Shown here piece after piece: positions 56,644 to 64,000 of a stretch of DNA of 64,000 bases; the first letter of the stretch is position 1; each line of letters begins with the position of its first letter. This stretch comes from Anagrus nilaparvatae (lineage: Eukaryota > Arthropoda > Insecta > Hymenoptera > Mymaridae), in contig JAKSXM010000040.1 of NCBI GenBank assembly GCA_022575985.1, positions 17,378,001-17,442,000 of the forward strand, written 5' to 3'. The position numbers and the translations under genes are program-made. The notes beneath the pieces are model-generated. The model saw nothing but the letters and a program-made list of their open reading frames with translations, searched no databases and was not told the origin of the DNA.

Positions 56644-58932
56644 TTTTTTTTTTTTTTTTTTTTTTTTGTCAAGGGAATCTTGTGAATCTTACATCAGCCA
56701 TGGAGTGTTTGCGGGCCTTAAAGGCCCGCAAATTTCCATGACCGCCCAGTTGCACAAAGTGTACAACTGGGAGACCACCGGCGAACGCGGTCGCCGGCTA
56801 CGCCCCAGATTCTTACTGGATAAACACACTATAAACCCCCCTGCGCTTGTTTGCCCCAAACCGGAACTCCCTTTTCAGGTATAACTTCAGTTTAGGACGC
56901 GCAGCCTAGGCAACTGGCCGCTGCCTTCCCCCAGCCTAGTGACAGGAGAGCAATCTACGATAGAAAGCCCTCCTCCTTTTTCTTCAACAAGGTGGCCCTT
57001 ACGTACTCTGCTACTTTGTTCCAATTTTAAGAACTCCGTAGCATTTCCGGAACCACCTTCTCTGGCCTCCAAATCGGGAAGGGCGGGCGCCCTTCCACGT
57101 AGCGCATACATCCGAAGAAAGTATGCTCCACTGTATCCTTCTCGCCTGGGCAGTGCAGGCACTCCTCTGTTGCCACCTTATGCCAATGTTTCAACATTGC
57201 ACGGAAATACCCGTGTCCAGTCAAGAATTGGGTGAGGTAAAAATCCACCTCCCCATGTTGTCGTCCAGTCCATGCCTGCAGATCTGAAATCAGTCTGCGC
57301 GTCCATCGGGCATTTTTCTCTTCCTCCTTTTTCCACCGTTCCTGCCATTTTCCCATAGAGCTGGAGCGGGCGCGAGTGGATGCCACTTCGCGGTCCTCTA
57401 CACTATCGTAAATGTATTTCCGCTCCAACGCTAGCAGGTCGATGGGTATGACCGATGCTACTACCTGGATCGCTTCGAGCGATACCGTATGGTACGCGCA
57501 GGCGATCCTCAGGGCCGCTTGCCGCTGCACAGACGATATTTTATGTCTGTACTTGGCAAATTTGGTGATATCCGCCCAGATCTCAGATCCATAAAGCAGG
57601 ACAGAGTTGACAACGGACATCAACAATCTTCGCTTCCCGGGTTTGGGCCCTCCTATGTTGGCCATGAGCCTTGACAAGGAGGATGCGATCGACGCGGCCT
57701 TCTCACTCGACCTCTGAAATTGTTCCCAGAAGTTCAGCTTGTTATCAAGCAGAACTCCCAGGTACTTAACCGATGTCTTGGCTTGGATCGTGTGAGGGTT
57801 TCCACCATCATCGACATTTACATCGATGTCCGTGGAAATTGATGTGCGACGGGTCAGCAGTACGATCTCCGTTTTTGGGATCGCGAGCTGGAGCCCGTGC
57901 TCGCCCATCCAGAGGTTGATCTGTCTCATGACTAGATTCAACCTCTCCTGGGTTACCTGCATGTCCCTGCCAGTGATGGTCAGAGCCACGTCGTCCGCGT
58001 ACCCGATCAGAGAAGCTCCTTCCGGGAGGTGAACGCGCAACAGGCCATCGTAAAAGGCATTCCACAGGTCCGGTCCGAGAACCGAACCTTGGGCAATGCC
58101 CGCACTCAGAACCCTCTGTCGCCTGCCATCGAGCGTGTCGTAGAGAAGTCTCCGGTCCCGTAGGTAGTCCTTTATTACGTTACCCAGATACCTGGGTATC
58201 CGGAAGTCGTACTCGAGAGACCGGATCATGTCATCCCATCTGGCCGAATTGAAAGCGTTTTTGACGTCCAGCGTTACAAGAAGGACGTCTTTGCAAATTG
58301 CAGGCCGCTTTTTCCTCTCAGCCTCTACGGTATCCACGACACGCCGAATGGCGTCTATCGTGGAATGCCCCTCACGAAATCCATACTGCTCCTCGGAAAG
58401 GCCACCGCCCTCCTCGATGGCTCTTCTCAATCTTGCCCGGAGCATGCTCTCCATCACCTTTCCGATGGTGTTTAACATGCACAAGGGTCTGTAAGATGAT
58501 GGAGAGTCCGGGGCTCCACCTTTACCCTTGTTCAGGAGCACGAGACGTGCCACCTTCCACTGCCTTGGAAACACTCCCGCCACCAAGCATGCATTAAACA
58601 TGCTTAACAGGATACCAGGGATTATTTTGACCGCTCGTTTGAGCACTTCCGCTGGTATCCCGTCCGGCCCCGGCGCCTTGCCATTTTTCATTGCCTTGAT
58701 GGCCTTCACCATCTCGTCCTCGCTGAATAACGGCACTTCCTCCCTGGGTATCGCCTCTACCGGGTTTTCCCGGATAGGCCGCTCGGGGAAGAGAGCGCCG
58801 ATGATTCGTTCGGTTGACACTGCGTCCATCATGTTGTCAGACCCCCGGTTCAACTTGCCCATTACGACTTTGTAACCAAGACCCCAGGGGTCTTTGTTTA
58901 CATCCTCGCGTAATGAACGTAGGCATCGAGCC
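56642..58932 (-). mobile_element. R1-clade LINE, 5'-truncated, inserted in the ATT tract
   Basis: Minus-strand retroelement. Its 3' poly-A appears as 26 T at 56642-56667, and its 5' end stops at 58932, directly against (ATT)n. The truncation falls in the linker between endonuclease and RT (DPWGLGYKVV in frame just before 58862), so no endonuclease is present. The ATT tract flanks it on both sides, as expected for insertion into the microsatellite. Confidence 0.85.
57027..58862 (-). CDS. LINE ORF2 reverse transcriptase (intact from linker to C-terminus)
   Basis: 611 uninterrupted codons. RT motifs in order: KAPGPDGIPAEVLKRA, SYRPLCMLNTIGKVME, EQYGFREGHSTIDAI, LLVTLDVKNAFNSARW, AGIAQGSVLGPDLWN, catalytic LIGYADDVALTI, and VKYLGVLLDNKLNF. 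The C-terminal region has CLHCPGEKDTVEHTFFGC, the C-x2-C-x7-H-x4-C finger typical of the R1/jockey/I group. Together with the overall motif wording this points to the R1 clade. It copies element RNA into DNA at a nicked target. The endonuclease is missing because the copy is 5'-truncated. The absence of stops suggests a recent insertion. The first Met (58862) is just an internal codon of the original ORF2. G+C is far higher than in the surrounding DNA, as is usual for this clade in AT-rich hosts. Confidence 0.92.
   Translation of the reverse strand: MGKLNRGSDNMMDAVSTERIIGALFPERPIRENPVEAIPREEVPLFSEDEMVKAIKAMKNGKAPGPDGIPAEVLKRAVKIIPGILLSMFNACLVAGVFPRQWKVARLVLLNKGKGGAPDSPSSYRPLCMLNTIGKVMESMLRARLRRAIEEGGGLSEEQYGFREGHSTIDAIRRVVDTVEAERKKRPAICKDVLLVTLDVKNAFNSARWDDMIRSLEYDFRIPRYLGNVIKDYLRDRRLLYDTLDGRRQRVLSAGIAQGSVLGPDLWNAFYDGLLRVHLPEGASLIGYADDVALTITGRDMQVTQERLNLVMRQINLWMGEHGLQLAIPKTEIVLLTRRTSISTDIDVNVDDGGNPHTIQAKTSVKYLGVLLDNKLNFWEQFQRSSEKAASIASSLSRLMANIGGPKPGKRRLLMSVVNSVLLYGSEIWADITKFAKYRHKISSVQRQAALRIACAYHTVSLEAIQVVASVIPIDLLALERKYIYDSVEDREVASTRARSSSMGKWQERWKKEEEKNARWTRRLISDLQAWTGRQHGEVDFYLTQFLTGHGYFRAMLKHWHKVATEECLHCPGEKDTVEHTFFGCMRYVEGRPPFPIWRPEKVVPEMLRSS

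Positions 58933-58980
<48 letters not shown>
58933..58980. repeat. ATT microsatellite between the two retroelement insertions
   Basis: About 16 perfect ATT units separating the LINE 5' end from the next insertion. Confidence 0.85.
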
Positions 58981-58981
<1 letters not shown>

Positions 58982-59413
58982 GTTAGAGCCGCGTGTAGGA
59001 GCAGTCAAATTAGACGGTTCTTGCACGCGGCACCAATGGGGGGATAATGGAGGACGTACAAGGATATTTATTTATTTATTTATTTATTTATTTATATATA
59101 TATTTATTTATTAATTAAGTTACTTATTTATCTAGTTGACGACACGGTGAAATAACAAGAAGGAGAAAGAAAGGATTAATGGATGGAAGGATCTTCAACC
59201 AAAGAAGATACATGGCCTTAAGTCAACCCGATGTAATGTGATAAACGGTTCCGGGCTGACTTGTATAAGGTATGATGAGGGGTGAGTTTAGTCGGTAAAC
59301 ATGGGGCAATGCATTCTTTGTAGAGTGCCTTGCCATCATGGAGTCCGACACTGTTCAGAACACCGGGTTCTGTTCGTGCGTAACGCATTCTTACCTCTCT
59401 GCCACTGTGCAAG

Positions 59414-59456
<43 letters not shown>
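58981..59456 (+). mobile_element. Second poly-A retroelement fragment, plus strand
   Basis: Ends in 43 A at 59414-59456 followed at once by the resumed (TTA)n tract, and begins right after (ATT)n. It is therefore a polyadenylated insertion of about 475 bp in the orientation opposite to the LINE. It contains a (TATT)n tract (about 59070-59107), GC-rich patches and no recognisable protein. It could be a LINE 3' UTR or a SINE. Confidence 0.65.
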
Positions 59457-59458
<2 letters not shown>

Positions 59459-60703
59459 ATTATTATTGTTATTATTATTAACATTGATATCATTTCCTTC
59501 ATCAACGTAATCTACATTAAATTCAGCAACGTCGTCTGGGAATTCATGAAGACGTAGTAGATCGTTAGCAATTACCTCTTGCTGTCTATCTGGCTCAACA
59601 TTTTGACCTGCTCTTCTTCTACGAGCTTCGTGAACTAAATGTAAAACATACTCAACTGTGAAGTAATGAGTTAATGGTTCCCGATTTTCCAACATCCTTT
59701 TTATGCATTTAAATAGCTCTAACCAACGCGTGTTGCATAATTTTAATATTTCATTCGGAGTAACATTATAATGCCATTGGTATTGCATGTAATCCGCGCG
59801 CCTTTTTGAACTAGCATTAACGTACGAATAACAAAACCGAACTAATTTCAGCATGTCTTTCTTTTCAGCAAATGTATCTTTGCATGCTAATGCTGAAGTA
59901 TGACATATACAAGGTAGCGAAACAGCAAAAGGAGCTCTACGTGACAATGCTATATAAAATGACGTATTGCAGCCTATCATAACCGAGGCATTATCGCTCA
60001 CAAATCCAATGCAATTATTAAATGGAATTTCATTCCTAGTAAAAGCTGCTTCTACTTGATCAAAAATTTCTTCACCACTACTGCGGAGAGGATCTATGTC
60101 TATTAAATCAAAAACTTGTATCTTAACAAGGCCAGTTTGTTTGCATCTGTATTGAACTAAAATAACTAATTTCTTAATAGAACTTATGTCCGTGCTTTCA
60201 TCGACTAAAATGCAAAAAAATTGATCTCGTAAGATATTGATTAAAAGCTCTTTTTCTGTTTTAGCTAAAACATTTTTAATTATTGCAGTGGCTTTGGTAC
60301 GACCCATTTTAACTAGCTTAGTCACCTCGGGTTTCATATTTCGTACTTTAGTTAAGGCAACTACTTTATCTATAGTTTTTAAGGACACATTACTTTCTAC
60401 CGCAAAGAGGCAAATCACAATTTCAAGTTCTCTAGCCAAGTCGGGATAAAATCTTTCTTCGCGTTCACGAGGTTGTAAATTAGCATGATTTCGATTACCG
60501 TGATTTTTTAAAATATGAAGCCTGTTGGTGAGTCTCATTTCGCAAAGTGGGCAATAAGGATATTCATCACCTGGAGGGCCTCGAACTTCAAGCCACGCAG
60601 AAAGTTGATCCTCACCGAACCACTCGTATCTAAAATGTCTTTGGTATTGGCGTACTTCTTCATTTTCCAATTCATCTTGAATTACGTCCTCTACGTTTTC
60701 CAT
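59457..60703 (-). pseudogene. hAT transposase, N-terminal half with BED finger
   Basis: Minus strand, start taken as ATG 60701-60703 (MENVEDVIQDELENEEVRQY); a more upstream in-frame Met at 60778 exists. Features: a BED-like zinc finger (CPLCEMRLTNRLHILKNHGN followed by RNH), first catalytic Asp in FFCILVDESTDISSIKKLVI, second in GFVSDNASVMIG, then the conserved CNTRWLELFKCIKRML. The open frame enters the (AAT)n-coded poly-Asn run at about 59480 and meets the foreign poly-A at 59456. No stop within this half. The rest of the protein continues at 55597-56641. hAT transposases move DNA by cut-and-paste and leave 8-bp duplications; none was found here. Confidence 0.88.
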
Positions 60704-60779
60704 TTTCTTTCTTATTCTATTAAACGAAAAATAAAGACCATACAAAATAAAAAATATTGTAAACCGATCAGCGCCCAAT

Positions 60780-60929
60780 CGACATTTATAGGAAAATAAC
60801 TATTTTGGGCAAAAAATATTACCTAGTAGGCAGTTTTCTTAATTAAAAGGTTTCACACTAACTTTTTGTTAAAAAGTACCCAAATTTCTTTGTTGGCAAA
60901 CCAAAAAACCCATATCGATCAGATATAAA
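60780..60929. other. hAT 5' flank
   Basis: AT-rich leader region of the transposase gene, expected to contain the promoter and terminal inverted repeat; neither is recognised. Confidence 0.3.
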
Positions 60930-63015
60930 CCCCTAATAGTTTGAAAGTAGGAAAAACACTAAATGTAGGAATATTTTTTGCAAATTTAAGGACATTCCCC
61001 CAATGTCTGCTGAAAAAATCCCTGAAATTCTTAAAAAGCAATTCAAACAACTCATACAGACCTAAAATAAATTTTCAAAGTGTAAATATTAAAAAAATAC
61101 CCCTTTTAGAGAAAGTTTTTGCAAATTTAAGAGTGTACCCCCAATTTCTCCCGAAAAAGACTTCGAAATTCTTGATTAGCGATCCAAAAAACCTATATGC
61201 ACCTAAAGTTAAAATTGTAAGTGTTAATATTAAAAAGTAACCTCTTTTATGGGTAGTTTTTTCAAATTTAAGGGTGTTCCCCCAATGCTTTCTGAAAAAG
61301 ACCCCGAAATTGTAGACCAGCAATAAAAAAAAAACCCGTATGGATATACTATTAATAATCAAAGTGTAGATATTAAAAGAATAACCATTTTAGATTTAGT
61401 TTTTGCAAATTTAAGGGTATTCGTTCAATTTCTTCCGAAAAAGACCCGGAAATTCTTGATTAGCGACCCCCAAAACCTATATGCACCTAACGTTACAATT
61501 CTAAGTGTTAATATTAAAAAGTTACCTCTTTTAGGGGTAGTTTTTTCAAATTTAAGGGTGTTCCCCCAATACATTCTGAAAAAGACCCCGAAATTGTAGA
61601 CCAGCAATACAAAAAAAACCCGTATGGATATACTATAAATAATCAAAGTGTAGATATTAAAAGAATAACCATTTTAGAGTTAGTTTTTGCAAATTTAAGG
61701 GTATTCGCTCAATTTCTTCCGAAAAAGACCCGGAAATTCTTGATTAGCGACCCCCAAAACCTATATGCACCTAACGTTACAATTCTAAGTTTTAATATTA
61801 AAAAGTTACCTCTTTTAGGGGTAGTTTTTTCAAATTTAAGGGTGTTCCCCCAATGCTTTCTGAAAAAGACCCCGAAATTGTAGACCAGCAATACAAAAAA
61901 ACCCGTATGGATATACTATAAATAATCAAAGTGTAGATATTAAAAGAATAACCATTTTAGAGTTAGTTTTTGCAAATTTAAGGGTATTCGCTCAATTTCT
62001 TCCGAAAAAGACCCGGAAATTCTTGATTAGCGACCCCCAAAACCTATATGCACCTAACGTTACAATTCTAAGTGTTAATATTAAAAAGTTACCTCTTTTA
62101 GGGGTAGTTTTTTCAAATATAAGGGTGTTCCCCCAATGCTTTCTGAAAAAGACCCCGAAATTGTAGACCAGCAATACAAAAAAACCCGTATGGATATAAT
62201 ATAAATAATCAAAGTGTAGATATTAAAAGAATACCCATTTTTGAGTTAGTTTTTACAAATGTAAGGGTATTTCACCAATTTCTCCCGAAATTCTTTATCA
62301 GAAACTGAAAAAACCCAAATGGATCTAATATAAATATTGAAAGTTAAAATATTAAAAAAATTCCCCTTTTAGCGGAAGTTTTTGCAAATTTAAGGGTATA
62401 TCCCCAATTTCTCCCGAAAAAGACCCCCAAAGCCTTGTTCAGCGACCCAAAAAACCTATATGCACTTAACGTTATAATTCCAAGTGTTAATATTAAAAAG
62501 TTACCTCTTGTAGGGGTAGTTTTCTCAAATTTAAGGTTGTTACCCCAATGCTTTCCGAAAAAGACCCCGAAATTGTAGTCCAGCAATAAAAAAAACCTGT
62601 ATGGATGTAATATAAATATTCAAAGTGTAGATATTTAAAGAATACCCCTTTTAGCGAAAGTTTTTGCAAATTTAAGGGTAATTCTCCAATTTCTCCTTAA
62701 ATTCTTGATCAGCAACTATAAAAACCCACATGGACGTTATATAAATATTTAAAGTGTAAGTATTAAAAAAATACCCCTTTTAGGGAAAGTTTTTGCAACT
62801 TTAAGGGTATTCCCCCAATTTCTCCAGAAAAATACACACTGTCTTGATCAGCGACCCAAAAAGCCTATATGCGCCTAACGTTAATCTAAGGGTTAATATT
62901 AAAAAGTTGCTTCTGTTAGGGGTAGGTTTTTCAAATTTAAGTGTTTTCCCCCAATACCTTCCGAAAAAGAACTCTGAATTCGTTGTTAGCAACCCTAACA
63001 AACCTCTACAAGACC
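60930..63015. repeat. Dimeric satellite, 283-bp unit of two diverged 142-bp halves
   Basis: GTAGACCAGCAATA(C/A)AAAAAA recurs at about 61315, 61598, 61881 and 62164, exactly 283 bp apart, and again near 62577. Between these, GATTAGCGACCC(C)CAAAACC marks the other half-unit. Both halves share TTTTGCAAATTTAAGGGT.TTC and CCGAAAAAGACCC. Central units are almost identical; outer units (60930-61250, 62220-63010) are more diverged. All open frames here are satellite translations. Confidence 0.85.
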
Positions 63016-63626
63016 AAAGCTTATGAGGTACAATAACTTAAAACCTTAAACTCAATGTAGTAAACATATGTATTTAACTCGATTAAACCTTTAATATGGA
63101 TGAAAATTGAGGAAAATTGGGTGATTTTGGTAGACAATAAGTATATTTTCAGCTAAACATTCAGTGACATAATTTTAATACAGAAAAATTAGTTTTTTTT
63201 AGGAATGTTGATTGGGCGTAATCAAAACAAAAGAAATTTTAATTTCCAAATTTTAGTGAAATTAGAGACATATGTCTCATTCAATAAATTTCATGATGAT
63301 TTTTAAGTTTACAGAACAATTAAATATTGTATTGTAATTTTATCGGAATTACAGAAATTAAAAAAATTGTGGATTGAAAAATAAATAGAATTATATAAAA
63401 TTAGTAAACAAAGGAGAAGAAACTTACCTTTTATCAGCAACTTTTCTTCTTAATTAATATAACACTCACACAAAAATTAAAAGTAAAAATAATAATTATA
63501 AATTAATATATTGTTTTAAATAATTATTATTATTAACTAATAAATGTACCTGAATTATGCTAATTAACGTTATAAAGACAAGTAAAATTTGTGCTTATAA
63601 ACAAAAGACTCATGAATGTCAACAAC
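63016..63626. other. AT-rich stretch without gene
   Basis: Nothing recognisable. It contains a GTAAGTTTCTTC-like minus-strand splice-site candidate near 63425 and A/T-only tracts. Confidence 0.35.
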
Positions 63627-63976
63627 AGGCTGACTTCAACAATATATAAATACGCACACTATGTTAAGTATATTTATACAAATTTTCCGCGCCAAAACAA
63701 AGTTTTAATAATATTTCTGGTTATTATTTTAATTTTATTTTATATAAAAAAAAAATTAATAAATATTTATATTTTTAATACAAATAATATTAATAGATCA
63801 AATTTGAGCCTGTCTATTAGCAACCCGACTGATTTTAAACATTTTAATTAAGTATCAGGTCCAGGAAATCGATTAAAGGCGATGTTTCTAAAATTAAAAG
63901 TTTGACAAAAAGCAAATGTGTTACTATGTCTAAAAAGAAACAAAATTAATTTATTTAGAAAAATGTCTAAAAAATT
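63627..63976. repeat. Right copy of the 350-370 bp inverted repeat pair
   Basis: Inverted copy of 53164-53535. After its end the sequence continues with a further variant (CAGATCCAAGAAATCGA) of the repeat's internal block, so a tandem arrangement may extend beyond the window. Confidence 0.85.
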
Positions 63977-64000
63977 AACAATCAGATCCAAGAAATCGAG

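Noticed and set aside
56576..56884. Leu/Phe-rich membrane protein
   Set aside because: Translation of the ATT microsatellite and the LINE poly-T tail in the wrong strand.
60941..63026. Family of related 60-95 codon proteins on both strands
   Set aside because: Open frames of the 283-bp satellite; the similarity is that of the DNA repeat.
53164..63976. Maverick/Polinton element (long TIRs, about 11 kb)
   Set aside because: None of the expected genes (protein-primed polymerase, retroviral-type integrase, packaging ATPase, capsid, protease) is present between the repeats.

Overview
The window is AT-rich eukaryotic DNA. The intron signals, Cys-rich exons and transposon complement (Ty3/gypsy, BEL/Pao, R1-clade LINE, Penelope-like GIY-YIG, Helitron, mariner-like, hAT, foldback elements, MITEs, satellites) point to an arthropod, most likely an insect. 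A parasitoid wasp would fit, but nothing here proves the order. There is no operon structure, and I found no rRNA, convincing functional tRNA or CRISPR.

Layout. 0-3.3 kb: exons of two divergently oriented Cys-rich, probably secreted or GPI-anchored proteins. 3.5-8.8 kb: AT-rich DNA holding a Penelope-like GIY-YIG endonuclease fragment between two 254-bp direct repeats; one repeat carries a small hairpin insertion that the other lacks. 8.8-15.1 kb: gene desert. 15.1-17.0 kb: three tandem, diverged copies of an unrecognised gene of about 150 codons, each with a 3' splice acceptor 22-24 nt before its ATG and each broken. 17.1-17.4 kb: a LINE C-terminal remnant. 17.7-27.9 kb: a Ty3/gypsy element (LTR, gag, pol, a third ORF of unknown function, PPT, LTR), interrupted between pol and ORF3 by a tRNA-derived SINE with a perfect 16-bp target-site duplication.

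30.7-34.3 kb: a mariner/IS630-type element with 190-bp terminal inverted repeats and a degenerate, intron-containing transposase. It directly abuts a Helitron (34.3-36.5 kb) with a possible Cys-peptidase domain, an HUH nuclease and a Y2 motif. The Helitron reading frame is cut by a 1.3-kb foldback element built from four plus four copies of a 128-bp unit. 38.9-40.1 kb holds a related 137-bp periodic repeat. 40.3-40.7 kb is a TA-flanked MITE. 41.3-43.1 kb encodes a minus-strand baculovirus-F/errantivirus-type envelope protein with one in-frame stop and no recognisable gag-pol beside it. 44.4-48 kb has tandem repeats, including a 165-bp satellite. 48.9-51.1 kb is an internally deleted BEL/Pao element. 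52.4-53.2 kb is a palindrome of about 715 bp.

53.2-64 kb: inverted copies of a 350-370 bp sequence bracket about 10 kb. Inside are a small hairpin MITE, a hAT transposase gene whose Asn-rich (AAT)n linker has been hit by two retroelements in opposite orientation (one a 5'-truncated R1-clade LINE), and a 283-bp dimeric satellite.

Overall this is a mobile-element graveyard. The least explained items are the tandem three-copy gene family, the gypsy ORF3, the solitary envelope gene with a neighbouring unknown ORF, and the hierarchy of foldback and palindromic repeats.
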